From Streptomyces griseofuscus (GTDB taxonomy: Bacteria > Actinomycetota > Actinomycetes > Streptomycetales > Streptomycetaceae), in the NCBI RefSeq assembly GCF_014673495.1, contig NZ_CP051006.1, forward strand, positions 3,968,001 through 4,032,000: a stretch of 64,000 nucleotides of DNA, read 5' to 3'. Numbering within the stretch: position 1 is the first letter of the stretch; the number at the start of each line of letters is the position of its first letter. Position numbers and translations under genes: made by a program. The notes under the pieces were generated by a model, which ran no database searches, was not told where the DNA came from, and saw only the letters and a list, made by a program, of their open reading frames with translations. This document shows, piece by piece, positions 18,278-28,756 of this stretch.

Positions 18278-19697
18278 ACTCACCATCGAGCACGCGGCGG
18301 CGGCCATCGCGGCACGCACCCTGTCCCCCGTCGAACTCGTCGACTCGGTGCTGGACCGGTGCGACGCTGTCGAGCGGCGGCTCCACGCGTACGTCACCGT
18401 CGTGGCGGACCGCGCGCGCCAGGACGCGCGGCGGGCCGAGAAGGAGATCCGCGACGGCCTCCACCGCGGGCCGCTGCACGGCATCCCGTACGGCCTCAAG
18501 GATCTGTTCGACGTCTCCGGGATCCCCACCACGGCCAGTTCCCGGGTCTGGGCGGACCGTATGCCCGACGGGGACAGCACGGTGGCCACGCGGCTGGCGG
18601 CCGCCGGCGCGATCCTGATCGGCAAGACCCACACCCACGAGTTCGCCTATGGACTGCTCACTCCGCAGACAGCCAATCCTTGGCACGCGGATGCCATCGC
18701 CGGAGGGTCGAGCGGCGGTTCGGCGGTCGCGGTGGCGGCCGGGTCGGCGCTGTTCGCGCTGGGTACCGACACCGGAGGCTCGATCCGCATCCCGGCGGCG
18801 CTCAACGGCATGGTCGGCCTGAAGCCCACGTACGGCCTGGTCTCCCGGCACGGGGTGGCGCCCCTCGCGTGGTCCCTGGACCACGTCGGCCCCATCGCCA
18901 GGACCGTCCGCGACACCGCGACCGTCCTGAGCGCGCTGGCCGGCCACGACCCGGCCGACCCCGCCAGCGCCGCCGCTCCGGCCCACGCGCCCGCGGCATA
19001 CCCGGCGGGCCCGCGGGGGCTGCGGGGGCTGCGCGTCGGCGTGCCCGACACCTACTACTTCGACCGTGTCGATCCGCAGGTGGAGGCAGCCGTCCGGGAA
19101 ACGGTCGAGCTGCTGCGGGAGCTCGGTGCCGCGGTGACGCCCGTGAAGCTGCCGCTGGTCGAGCACATGGAGGCCACACAGTGGGGCCTGATGGCCCCCG
19201 AGGCGTCGGCGGTCCACGAGGAGACCCTGCGCGCGGCGCCCCACCTCTACGGCCCGGACATCCGGCTGCTCCTGGAGGCGGGAAGCCATGTGTCCGCCCT
19301 GGACTATCTGCGCGCCCAGCGCACCCGCTCCCTCATCAGCGACGCCTGGATCCGGCTCTTCGGCGGCGTCGACGTGCTGATCGCCCCCACCTCCCCCATC
19401 ACGGCGGCACGGCGCGGTCAGGAGACCGTGCGCTGGCCGGACGGCGTGACCGAGACGGTCACCGACGCCTACGTCAGGCTCTCCTCCCCCGCCAACATCA
19501 CCGGATTCCCCGCGCTGTCCCTGCCGGTCGGCACGGACTCCGCCGGGCTACCCATCGGTGCCCAGTTGATCGCCGCGCCCTTCTCGGAGTCCGTCCTCTT
19601 CCGGGTGGGAACAGTCATCGAGGAACAGCGCACGGACACTGGCGGACCTGCCGATGTGCCCCGGACGGTCGCCATCCACGAATCCTCAGACTCCTGA
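18264..19697 (+). CDS. GatA-like amidase (amidase signature family)
   Basis: A 477-residue amidase-signature enzyme. The Ser-cisSer-Lys triad is visible: Lys in PYGLKDLFDV (about residue 78), Ser in AGGSSGGSAVAV (about 149) and nucleophile Ser in DTGGSIRIPAA (about 173). It is nearest GatA in length and architecture. No GatB lies nearby, so it is not a complete tRNA amidotransferase in this locus. It could hydrolyse an amide, channel ammonia, or remove an acyl group from a hydrazide intermediate. The ATG at 18264 is inside the GatC-like gene. The thioesterase follows 22 bp after its stop. Confidence 0.88.
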   Translation: MQPFELTIEHAAAAIAARTLSPVELVDSVLDRCDAVERRLHAYVTVVADRARQDARRAEKEIRDGLHRGPLHGIPYGLKDLFDVSGIPTTASSRVWADRMPDGDSTVATRLAAAGAILIGKTHTHEFAYGLLTPQTANPWHADAIAGGSSGGSAVAVAAGSALFALGTDTGGSIRIPAALNGMVGLKPTYGLVSRHGVAPLAWSLDHVGPIARTVRDTATVLSALAGHDPADPASAAAPAHAPAAYPAGPRGLRGLRVGVPDTYYFDRVDPQVEAAVRETVELLRELGAAVTPVKLPLVEHMEATQWGLMAPEASAVHEETLRAAPHLYGPDIRLLLEAGSHVSALDYLRAQRTRSLISDAWIRLFGGVDVLIAPTSPITAARRGQETVRWPDGVTETVTDAYVRLSSPANITGFPALSLPVGTDSAGLPIGAQLIAAPFSESVLFRVGTVIEEQRTDTGGPADVPRTVAIHESSDS

Positions 19698-19719
19698 GGC
19701 AGGACCCGGAGGCTTACTC

Positions 19720-20547
19720 GTGAACCCTGAGTTCGTTCCGTCCCCCGAGGTGCTCCCCGAGGCCTTCTACCACGAGCTGGGGGGCGGCCGGTACGAGAGC
19801 ACCCCGGCCACCGCGGGCCCGTGGAGCGCGAAGTCGCAGCACGCCGGCCCCCCTTCGGCCCTGGTGGGGCACGCGATGGAGCGGCACGATCCCCGGCCGG
19901 GCATGAGGATCGCCCGCATGACCGTGGAGCTGTTGCGGCCGGTGCCGGTCGGGGACCTGACGGTCACGGTGCGCACGGTCAGGTCCGGCGGCAGCGTCGA
20001 GGTCCTTGAGGGGGAGATCACGGCGGGCGGCGAGACGGTGCTGCTGGCCCGGGCCTTCAGGCTGGTCGCCAGCCCGCCGTACACGCCGTCGCTGGGGCCC
20101 GTCCCGTCCGCCCCGGCCCTGCCCGGACCGCAGCCCCCGCACACCATGGCGGACGCCCATCTGGACGGCTACATCGCGGCGATGGAGTGGCGGTTCGAGG
20201 ACGGCCGGGGCTTCGACTCGCTCGGTCCTGGCACCGCCTGGGCCCGCCAGCGGATCCCCCTGGTGGCCGGTGCCCCGGACTCTCCGCTGACCAGGGCGCT
20301 CACGGTGGCCGACAGCAGCTGGGCCGTCGGCTTCGAGCTGGACCACCACACGAATCTCGTCATCAACACCGATGTGACCCTCGCCCTGCACCGCGATCCC
20401 GTCGGGCAATGGCTGTGCCTGCGCTCGCACACCGAGGCCAGCCCCGACGGTTCGGGGCTGGCCCTCGGGCAGCTCGACGACGAACTGGGGGGCTGCGGCC
20501 GGGTGTTGCAGACCCTGCTGGTCACCGAACGGCGCGACCGGCCGTGA
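19720..20547 (+). CDS. Acyl-CoA thioesterase-like double hotdog protein
   Basis: A 275-residue protein of the 4HBT_3/TesB-like group with two hotdog repeats. The first has HAGPPSALVGHAMERHDP and MTVELLRPVPVGDLTVTVRTVR; the second has WARQRIPLVAG through FELDHHTNLVINTDVTLAL. Such proteins hydrolyse acyl-CoA or other acyl thioesters. The GTG start at 19720 is chosen because GGAGG sits 7 bp upstream. It is the last gene of the rightward arm. In a cluster without carrier proteins a CoA ester is the likeliest substrate. Confidence 0.78.
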   Translation: MNPEFVPSPEVLPEAFYHELGGGRYESTPATAGPWSAKSQHAGPPSALVGHAMERHDPRPGMRIARMTVELLRPVPVGDLTVTVRTVRSGGSVEVLEGEITAGGETVLLARAFRLVASPPYTPSLGPVPSAPALPGPQPPHTMADAHLDGYIAAMEWRFEDGRGFDSLGPGTAWARQRIPLVAGAPDSPLTRALTVADSSWAVGFELDHHTNLVINTDVTLALHRDPVGQWLCLRSHTEASPDGSGLALGQLDDELGGCGRVLQTLLVTERRDRP

Positions 20548-20621
20548 CCGGCCGCGCCGGGAGGCCGCCCCACGGCGGAGCGCGGCGCGCGCCCCGCCGA
20601 GTGCCGTCCGGGCCCGAGGGG

Positions 20622-21869
20622 TCAGCCGGGCCATTCGACGAGCAGGCTCCGCGGGCCGCGGAAGGAGACGTTGGCGGGGAAGTCGAAGTCCTGGTCCTGC
20701 GTCAGCCGCATCTCCGGCGCCCGCTGCGCCAGCAGATCGAGGGCGATCCGGGCTTCCATCCGCGCCAGCGGCGCCCCGATGCAGTAGTGGATGCCCTTGC
20801 CGAAGGCGAGGTGGCGACGGGAGTCGCCCCGACGGATGTCGAAGGTCTCCGGGTCCTCGAAGTGCTTCGGGTCCCGGTTGGCCGCGCCGAGCAGGATGAG
20901 GACCTTGGCCTCGGCGGGGATCTCGACCCCGCCGACGTCCACCGCCCGGGTGGTGACGCGCCGCCAGGCGGGGATGCTGCTGTCGTAGCGCAGCAGCTCT
21001 TCGACCGCCTTGGAGATGAGTCCGCGGTCGGAGCAGATCGCGGCCCACTGCTCGGGGTTGGCCAGCAGCTGGCGGATCGCGTTGCCGGTGAAGCTGGTCG
21101 TGGTCTCATGGCCGGCGAAGCTGAGCCCGTAGGCGACGTTGGTGATGTCTTCGAGCGACAGCGCCTCGGGGTTCTCCTCGCGGATCCGGATCAGATCGCT
21201 GGTGAAGTCGTCCACCGGACGCGCGGCCCGCTCGGCCACGAAGTTCTCGCAGTACTCCCAGTAGTGCGTCATGTTCGTGGCGATCTCGCGCTGCTCGTCG
21301 CCGCTCGGACGGCCCCAGCTGAACGCGATGCGGTTGCCGCACCAGCTCTTCAGCATGTCCATGTCCTCGTCCGGGAATCCGATGAACGTGAAGATCATGT
21401 ACGCGGGCAGCGGGTAGGTCAGCGCGCTCACCAGGTCCACCTGTCCGGGCTTGATGGCGTCCACGAGTTCCGTGGCCTTGGCCCAGACTTTCGGCTCCAG
21501 CGCGGCGATCCGCCGCGGTGAGAAGCCCGTCATGTTGTGCTTTCGAATGCGGGTGTGCCGGGGCGGGTCGCAGTCCGACATCACCGGATAGGCGCGGAAC
21601 CCTTTCTTCAGAATATCCTGCGCCTCCGCCGACATGGGGAAGACCGGCTTCTGTCCGACCGCCGCGGAAAACGTTCCCGGGTCCTTGAGAACAGCCTCGA
21701 TGTCGTCGTACCGGGTTATCACCCACATATCGATGGCCGCCGCGTAGAACGCCGGAGCCTCCTCCCTGACCGCGGAATGTATCGGATACGGGTCGGCTAT
21801 GTATTCGTCGCCAAGCGGGTCGAAACCGTGATGCACCGGGCATCCCGTAGTCGCATCCATCGGCGTCAT
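20622..21869 (-). CDS. Cytochrome P450
   Basis: A 415-residue soluble bacterial P450. Visible motifs are the I-helix oxygen-activation site AGHETTTS, the K-helix ExxR in EELLRYDS, and the heme loop HLAFGKGIHYCIGAPLAR with Cys near residue 362. It needs electrons from a ferredoxin; one is encoded in the neighbouring operon (24632-24955). The start at 21869 has AGGAGG 7 bp upstream. The longer frame above it enters the divergent promoter region. Oxidation of an N-N or side-chain intermediate is plausible, but the substrate cannot be read from sequence. Confidence 0.92.
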   Translation of the reverse strand: MTPMDATTGCPVHHGFDPLGDEYIADPYPIHSAVREEAPAFYAAAIDMWVITRYDDIEAVLKDPGTFSAAVGQKPVFPMSAEAQDILKKGFRAYPVMSDCDPPRHTRIRKHNMTGFSPRRIAALEPKVWAKATELVDAIKPGQVDLVSALTYPLPAYMIFTFIGFPDEDMDMLKSWCGNRIAFSWGRPSGDEQREIATNMTHYWEYCENFVAERAARPVDDFTSDLIRIREENPEALSLEDITNVAYGLSFAGHETTTSFTGNAIRQLLANPEQWAAICSDRGLISKAVEELLRYDSSIPAWRRVTTRAVDVGGVEIPAEAKVLILLGAANRDPKHFEDPETFDIRRGDSRRHLAFGKGIHYCIGAPLARMEARIALDLLAQRAPEMRLTQDQDFDFPANVSFRGPRSLLVEWPG

Positions 21870-21961
21870 TGCCCAACCTCCTCGACTTGGTTCTACAAGT
21901 CTCCGCCATGACCGTCGAATTGAAAACGGAAGAATCATGAAGCGTGTTATGGGATTCCCTA
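21870..21961. promoter_or_regulatory. Divergent P450 / LysR promoter region
   Basis: A 92-bp gap between the P450 and the LysR gene, locally AT-richer than its surroundings (GAATTGAAAACGGAAGAATC at about 21917-21936). This is the usual location for LysR-type binding sites (T-N11-A), but I cannot single out one palindrome with confidence. Divergent layout suggests the regulator controls the P450 as well as itself. Confidence 0.5.
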
Positions 21962-22867
21962 ATGACTGAGCGGATCAGTCTGCGCCGGCTGCACGCCTTC
22001 GTGGCCTGTGCCGAGGCCGGAACCATGACGGGAGCGGCGCGTCAACTGTTCGTGTCGCAAGGGGCGGTGTCGGTCGCGATCGCCCAGCTGGAACGCCAGA
22101 TCGGTGTGCAACTGCTCCTTCGTTCCAAGGCGAAAGGGCTCACACTCACCGACGCCGGCCGGCGCCTCCTGCCGGACGCCCGGGCCCTGCTGGCCCGGGC
22201 CGACGAACTTCAGGCGGGAATGCGGGACTTGGGCCACGCCCCGTCCGGCAGTCTGGTGATCGGCTGCTTCACCACCATTGCCCCGTTCCTGCTGCCCCGG
22301 GTCCTGGAGGAGTTCCAGGCCAGCCACCCCCGGGTGACCCTGGATTTCGTGGAAGGCTCCCTCACCGATCTCCAGCAGCGCCTGCTGGAAGGGGAATGCG
22401 AGGTGGCCGTTCTCTACGGCGTCGACATTCAGGCCGGCATCGACTACGACACGCTCTACCCGACCACGCCGTACGTCCTGCTGCCGGCCGCTCATCCACT
22501 GGCGGCGAAGGGGGAGATCCGGCTGGCCGACCTCGCCGACCACGACATGATCGCGCTCGATGTCCCGCCCAGCCTGCGCTACTTCAATGAAGTGCTGAGC
22601 AGCGCCGGGGTGTCCCCCCGCATCCGGCACCGCACGGAGAGCTTCGAAATGGTGCGGAGCCTGGTCGCCCGGGGTGTCGGCTACTCACTGCTCATCCAGC
22701 GCCCCATCGCGGACGTCAGCTACGAGGGGCGTGGCCTGGTGATCCGCCGGATCCAGGACGACGTACGACCGCTGGATGTCGTGCTGGCCCGGCCGGCGGG
22801 TGTCCGGCTGACGGGCCGGGCCGCCGCCTTCACCGCGTTCTGCCACGCCTCGGCGGCGCGCCGGTAG
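21962..22867 (+). CDS. LysR-family transcriptional regulator
   Basis: A 301-residue LysR-type regulator. An N-terminal winged HTH (LHAFVACAEAGTMTGAARQLFVSQGAVSVAIAQLERQIG) is followed by the periplasmic-binding-like effector domain (GSLVIGCFTTIAPFLLPRVLEEF onward). ATG 21962 is preferred to GTG 21944 because MTERISLRRLHAF aligns with family starts. It is divergent from the P450 and convergent with the big operon, so it is probably a pathway-specific regulator. The effector may be an intermediate of the pathway; this is an inference. Confidence 0.9.
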   Translation: MTERISLRRLHAFVACAEAGTMTGAARQLFVSQGAVSVAIAQLERQIGVQLLLRSKAKGLTLTDAGRRLLPDARALLARADELQAGMRDLGHAPSGSLVIGCFTTIAPFLLPRVLEEFQASHPRVTLDFVEGSLTDLQQRLLEGECEVAVLYGVDIQAGIDYDTLYPTTPYVLLPAAHPLAAKGEIRLADLADHDMIALDVPPSLRYFNEVLSSAGVSPRIRHRTESFEMVRSLVARGVGYSLLIQRPIADVSYEGRGLVIRRIQDDVRPLDVVLARPAGVRLTGRAAAFTAFCHASAARR

Positions 22868-22884
22868 CGAAGTACCGGACACGC

Positions 22885-22920
22885 GTACTCCCCCGCTCCG
22901 GGTGCGGGGCGGGGGAGTAC
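22885..22920. terminator. Bidirectional hairpin terminator
   Basis: GTACTCCCCCGC (22885-22896) pairs perfectly over 12 bp with GCGGGGGAGTAC (22909-22920), 12-nt loop. It lies between the LysR stop and the stop of the 12-gene leftward operon and can serve both. Confidence 0.8.
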
Positions 22921-22964
22921 GGGTGGAACGGGCACTCTGGCGGGGCGGCGACGGCGCGCGTTCC

Positions 22965-24551
22965 CTACGGCGTCAGGCGTACAAAACGCGCGGACGCCTC
23001 GTCGAGCGCGGCCACGAGGCGGTGCACGAGGGAGTCCGGGACGTCGCTGTCGACGGACATCGCCGCCATCGCCCTGCCGTCGGACCGGGCGACCGCCATA
23101 TCGGCGATGTTGACGCCGGAGGCACCGAGGATCTGTCCCGCCCTGCCGATGGCCCCGGGTTCGTCGGTGTACCAGAGGAAGAGCATGCGGCCCGTCAGGC
23201 CCAGCTCGATCTCGTGCTCCCCGACCTCCACGAGCTTGTGGGTGCGTTTGTGACCGGACAGCGCACCGGCCACGGCCAGGGGCGTGCCATCGGGCAGTAC
23301 GCCGCGGATCGCGAGGGCGCTGCAATGGGCGGGGCTCTCGGAACTGGTCGCGAAGCTCACGAAGACACCGGTCTCGCGAGCGAGCTCCGCCGCGTTCACC
23401 AGCGAGAGCGGCAGGGGAGTGAGCCGGGCGAGGACCCCTGTGAGCGCGCCGGCCCGCAGCACCGTCACGTCATGGCGGGTCACCTCGCCGCGGACCTCGA
23501 CCTCCAGTCGCGTGACCGTCCGGCGTCCCGCGAGTTCCGTGAAGAGGCGGCCGAGGTCGTCGGCGAGCGCCAGGTAGGGACGGACCTCGTCCGCGACGGG
23601 GCCGCCCGGGGCGTTCACCGCGTCGGGCACCAGTTCCCCCTCAAGGACCCGGCGCACCGCGTGGGCCACGGCCGTCCCGGCTCTCTCCTGCGCCTCGTGG
23701 GTCGAGGCACCGAGGTGCGGGGTGACCACCACGTTGTGCAGTCCGAACAGCGGGGAGGCGGTGCACGGCTCCACCGCGAACACGTCCAGCCCGGCTCCGG
23801 CGACGCGTCCGTCCTTCAGCGCCGCGGCCAGCGCGTCCTCGTCCACGATGCCGCCGCGCGACGCGTTGACGATCCGCACGGAGCTCTTGACGAGGGCCAG
23901 CTCGCGCTCGCCGACGAAGCCGGCCGTCTCCGGTGTCCTGGGCAGGTGCACGGTGATGAAGTCGGCCTGCCGGAGCAGTTCGTCGAGCGGGACGAGATCC
24001 GCGCCCGCGCGCAGGGACCGCTCCTTCGTGGCGTAGGGGTCGTGGGCGAGGATCCGCATGCCGAACGCGGACATCCGCCGCGCCACCAGGGTGCCGATGC
24101 GGCCGAGCCCGATGACGCCCAGGGTTTTGTCCGCCAGTTCGACACCGGTGTGCTTTCGGCGGTCCCACGCACCGCTCTTGAGCGAGAAATCGGCCTGCGG
24201 GATGGTGCGGGCGGTGGACAGCAGCAGTCCGCAGGCGAGTTCGGCGGCGCTGACCACGTTGGCCCGAGGAGCGTTGACGACCAGGACACCGGCCTTGGTG
24301 GCCGCCGGGACCTCGATGTTGTCCAGGCCGACGCCGGCCCGTGCCACCACCCTGAGACGGCGCGCGGCGTCGATCACCTGGGCGTCCACCCGGGTGGCGC
24401 TGCGCACCAGCAGCGCGTCCGCGTCTGCGACGGCGGCCAGCAGCGCCGCCCGGTCGGTCCCGTCGCAGTGCCGGACGTCGAGGTCCGGGCCGAGCGCGGT
24501 GATCGTGGCGGGCGAGAGTTCTTCGGCTATGAGGACTGCGGGCTTGGCCAT
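22965..24551 (-). CDS. serA: D-3-phosphoglycerate dehydrogenase (cluster copy)
   Basis: A full-length 528-residue type I SerA. Substrate and NAD domains occupy the first 310 residues, with the Rossmann motif LGVIGLGRIGTLVARR, the catalytic region VNASRGGIVDEDAL, then GLDVFAVEP and TPHLGASTHEAQ. An intervening domain and a C-terminal ACT domain (LFLWYTDEPGAIGRAGQILG) follow. It oxidises 3-phosphoglycerate to 3-phosphohydroxypyruvate, the entry to serine and, through GlyA, glycine. As the last gene of the hydrazine operon it probably boosts serine or glycine supply. A separate housekeeping serA is expected elsewhere in the genome. Confidence 0.92.
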   Translation of the reverse strand: MAKPAVLIAEELSPATITALGPDLDVRHCDGTDRAALLAAVADADALLVRSATRVDAQVIDAARRLRVVARAGVGLDNIEVPAATKAGVLVVNAPRANVVSAAELACGLLLSTARTIPQADFSLKSGAWDRRKHTGVELADKTLGVIGLGRIGTLVARRMSAFGMRILAHDPYATKERSLRAGADLVPLDELLRQADFITVHLPRTPETAGFVGERELALVKSSVRIVNASRGGIVDEDALAAALKDGRVAGAGLDVFAVEPCTASPLFGLHNVVVTPHLGASTHEAQERAGTAVAHAVRRVLEGELVPDAVNAPGGPVADEVRPYLALADDLGRLFTELAGRRTVTRLEVEVRGEVTRHDVTVLRAGALTGVLARLTPLPLSLVNAAELARETGVFVSFATSSESPAHCSALAIRGVLPDGTPLAVAGALSGHKRTHKLVEVGEHEIELGLTGRMLFLWYTDEPGAIGRAGQILGASGVNIADMAVARSDGRAMAAMSVDSDVPDSLVHRLVAALDEASARFVRLTP

Positions 24552-24631
24552 GGTGAGAACTCGATCCGTGAAAGGCGCGCGGGACGGAAAGGTCGAAGAG
24601 GACGGCGAAAGCGGTACCGGCGGCGATCGGC

Positions 24632-24955
24632 TCAGGTGGTGGACGGTGCGGGAACGGCGTCCACCACCGCGTGGTCGGCGGCGAGCGGGGCATGACCGCG
24701 CGCGCCGCCGGGAAGGCCCAGGCCGTCGAAGACCTCCCGGTCCGCCGTGCGGAAGGCGCTGAGCTCCTGCGGCAGATCGTCCTCGTAGAAGACCGCCTCG
24801 ACGGGGCAGACCGGCTCGCACGCCCCGCAGTCCACGCACTCGTCCGGCTGGATGTACAGCTTGCGCGGGCCCTCGTAGATGCAGTCGACCGGGCACTCCT
24901 CCAGACATGCCTTGTCCTTGATGTCCACGCAGGGTTGAGCGATGACGTATGCCAT
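24632..24955 (-). CDS. 7Fe/8Fe-type ferredoxin
   Basis: A 107-residue FdxA-type ferredoxin. The first cluster motif is CVDIKDKACLEECPVDC and the second CVDCGACEPVCP, matching the mixed 3Fe-4S/4Fe-4S pattern of actinobacterial ferredoxins. A conserved C-terminal extension (EDDLPQELSAFRTADREVF) is present. It lies 32 bp after the oxidoreductase beta gene and is the natural electron acceptor of that complex. It could also feed the cluster P450. Confidence 0.93.
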   Translation of the reverse strand: MAYVIAQPCVDIKDKACLEECPVDCIYEGPRKLYIQPDECVDCGACEPVCPVEAVFYEDDLPQELSAFRTADREVFDGLGLPGGARGHAPLAADHAVVDAVPAPSTT

Positions 24956-24987
24956 GGGTGTCTCCGGTGTCAGCGTTCGGCCGGGGG

Positions 24988-26041
<1,054 letters not shown>

Positions 26042-26049
<8 letters not shown>

Positions 26050-27904
26050 CGATGGCCTCCTTCAGTGCCGTGGCGAGCTGCTCCGCCTTGAACGGCATGC
26101 CGTTGACCTGGTTGTACGAGTGGGCGTCGACCAGGTACTTCGCCCGGATCAAGGTGGCCAGCTGCCCCAGGTTCATCTCCGGGACCACGACCTTGTCGTA
26201 GCGCGCGAGGACCTCGCCGAGATTGCGCGGGAAGGGGTTGAGGTGACGCAGATGAGCCTGCGCGATCGCGTCACCGGCCCCGCGCAGGCGTCGTACCGCA
26301 GCGGTGATCGGGCCGTACGTCGACCCCCAGCCCAGCACCAGAATGGCGGCGCCGTGCGGGTCGTCGACCTCCAGGTCCGGGACCTCGATGCCGTCGATCC
26401 TGGCCTGCCGGGTACGGACCATGAAGTCGTGGTTGGCCGGGTCGTAGGAGATGTTGCCCGTGCCGTCCTGCTTCTCGATACCACCGATGCGGTGCTCCAG
26501 ACCCGGCGTGCCCGGCACCGCCCAGGGCCGGGCCAGGGTCCGCGGATCGCGTTTGTACGGCCAGAAGACCTCGGTGCCGTCATCCAGGGTGTGGTTGGGG
26601 CCGGAGGCGAACTGGACCCTGAGGTCCGGCAGTTCCTCCAGGTCCGGGATGCGCCACGGCTCCGACCCGTTCGCCAGGTAGCCGTCCGACAGCAGCATCA
26701 CCGGGGTGCGGTACGTCAGCGCGATCCGTGCCGCCTCCAGGGCCGCGTCGAAGCAGTCCGCCGGGGTCTTCGGCGCGACGATCGGCACCGGCGCCTCACC
26801 GTTGCGCCCGTACATCGCCTGGAGCAGGTCCGCCTGCTCGGTCTTGGTCGGCAGACCCGTGGACGGACCGCCCCGCTGGATGTCCACCACCAGCAACGGC
26901 AGCTCCAGCGACACCGCCAGACCGACGGTCTCGCTCTTGAGGGCGACACCGGGCCCGGAGGTGGTGGTCACGGCGAGCGAGCCGCCGAAGGCCGCGCCCA
27001 GCGCCGCGCCGATGCCCGCGATCTCGTCCTCCGCCTGGAAGGTCCGCACCCCGAAGTTCTTGTGCCTGCTCAGCTCGTGCAGGATGTCCGACGCCGGCGT
27101 GATGGGGTACGAGCCCAGGAACAGCGGCAGGTCCGCCTGCCGGGACGCGCTGATCAGACCGTAGGCCAGGGCGAGGTTGCCGGAGATGTTGCGGTAGGTG
27201 CCGGTGGGGAAGGCCTTGGCCGCCGGGGCGACCTCGTAGGAGACCGCGAAGTCCTCGGTCGTCTCGCCGAAGTTCCAGCCCGCCCGGAACGCGGCGATGT
27301 TCGCCGCCGCGATCTGCGGCTTCTTCGCGAACTTCCGGCGCAGGAAGGTCTCGGTGCCCTCCGTCGGCCGGTGGTACATCCACGACAGCAGCCCGAGGGC
27401 GAACATGTTCTTGCTGCGCTCGGCCTCCTTGCGGGCCAGGCCGAACCCCTTCAGCGCCTCGATCGTCAGGGTCGTCAGGGGTACCGGATGCACCCGGTAG
27501 CCGTCCAGCGAGCCGTCCTCCAGCGGCGAGGCGTCGTAGCCCACCTTCTGAAGGGCCCGCTTGGTGAACTCGTCCGTGTTCACGATGATCTCGGCGCCGC
27601 GTGGCAGATCGCCGATGTTGGCCTTCAGGGCGGCGGGGTTCATCGCGACGAGGACGTTCGGCGCGTCGCCCGGGGTGAGGATGTCGTGGTCGGCGAAATG
27701 CAACTGGAAGGACGAGACGCCCGGCAGGGTCCCGGCAGGAGCCCGGATCTCGGCGGGGAAGTTCGGCAGGGTGGAGAGATCGTTCCCGAACGACGCCGTC
27801 TGCGCCATGAACCGGTCGCCCGTGAGCTGCATACCGTCACCGGAGTCGCCCGCGAAGCGGATGATCACCCGGTCCGGACGCCGGACCTCGTGTTCGGTGG
27901 TCAT
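26042..27904 (-). CDS. korA: 2-oxoacid:ferredoxin oxidoreductase, fused gamma-alpha subunit
   Basis: A 620-residue subunit. The N-terminal gamma domain (IIRFAGDSGDGMQLTGDRF) is fused to the alpha domain (FLGSYPITPASDILHELS, EDEIAGIGAALGAAFGG, TTSGPGVALKSE), as in actinobacterial KorA. Start ATG 27904 overlaps the VOC stop by 4 bp (ATGA), and its end overlaps korB by 8 bp, so the three genes are tightly coupled. Succinyl-CoA is the expected product. In triacsin biosynthesis hydrazinoacetate is N-succinylated, which offers a reason for the enzyme to be here. Confidence 0.92.
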
Positions 27905-28752
27905 GAGGCATCGGTTCCCGCGGTACTCCGCACGGCGGCCGCGGGCGTGGACGTCAGGCCGGTCGCGCTGTCCCAGACCTCGGCGACGGAGCCGTCGTCG
28001 AGCTGGACGAGTCGGTGGCCGCGGGGGTGAGCGCCCGGGATGTCCTGCGGCGCGGAGGTCACCAGCGCCAGCCGGACATGCGGGGCGCTGGTGAATTCCG
28101 GGCCGTCCGTGCCGACGAGGAGCAGGTTCCCGACGGTCGCCAGTTCGACGGCGTCGGGGGTGTCCAGCCGGAGCCGGGTGTCGCAGGCGATGCCGAGAGC
28201 CGTCTCGTAGAGCCGGAGCAGGGAGTCGAACATGCTGCGGCTCACCGCCTTGCGCAGGAGCAGCCGCACGCCGGGACGCCCGGTCTCCCGCGGTTCCGGG
28301 GGACACGGCTGTTCGCCCGGGTTGGGGCGGTGCTCGACGAGTTCGGCGATCGCGCCGTCGGGAAACCGCACGCGGGCGCGGCTGCCGGGGAGAATCCGCT
28401 CCGGGGGTTCCAGGACGGTGGCACCCACCTGGTTCAGACGGCCCAGCGCGCCGTCGAGCGAGGGCACGATCACGGAGTAGGCCGTCTGGCGCTGGATGGC
28501 GGTGAAGGGCCGGGCGCTGGCGATCAGCAGCATGTTCCCGACCGCCGCGAGCTCCAGGCCGCCGAAGTCGGGGATCGGCATCCGCAGGTCCGCGGGGGTA
28601 GCGGTGAGTCGTTCGTAGGAGCGGATGCGGTCGTCGAGGACGGCGACATCGATGAGGGACCGGGCCAGCAGGCGCGGACCGGCCAGCAGGGCGGAGTCGG
28701 GCATGGTGCGGAACCAGCGGTCCGGCAACGCGGCCATGGGAACGGCGGACAT
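27901..28752 (-). CDS. Two-domain VOC (glyoxalase/dioxygenase fold) protein
   Basis: A 283-residue protein with two related halves of the vicinal oxygen chelate fold. Residues about 28-142 (SLIDVAVLDDRIRSYERL ... GAIAELVEHRP) are repeated at about 168-270 (FDSLLRLYETALGI ... GSVAEVWDSA). Each half retains the C-terminal Glu that is usually a metal ligand (AELVE, AEVWD), but the first-strand His is not evident. VOC proteins include isomerases, dioxygenases and antibiotic-binding resistance proteins, so function is open. It lies 4 bp after the acyltransferase gene in the operon. Confidence 0.7.
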   Translation of the reverse strand: MSAVPMAALPDRWFRTMPDSALLAGPRLLARSLIDVAVLDDRIRSYERLTATPADLRMPIPDFGGLELAAVGNMLLIASARPFTAIQRQTAYSVIVPSLDGALGRLNQVGATVLEPPERILPGSRARVRFPDGAIAELVEHRPNPGEQPCPPEPRETGRPGVRLLLRKAVSRSMFDSLLRLYETALGIACDTRLRLDTPDAVELATVGNLLLVGTDGPEFTSAPHVRLALVTSAPQDIPGAHPRGHRLVQLDDGSVAEVWDSATGLTSTPAAAVRSTAGTDAS

Positions 28753-28756
28753 CGCG

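Noticed and set aside
18264..19697. A complete GatCAB tRNA amidotransferase
   Set aside because: No GatB frame is adjacent. Only GatC-like and GatA-like parts are present.
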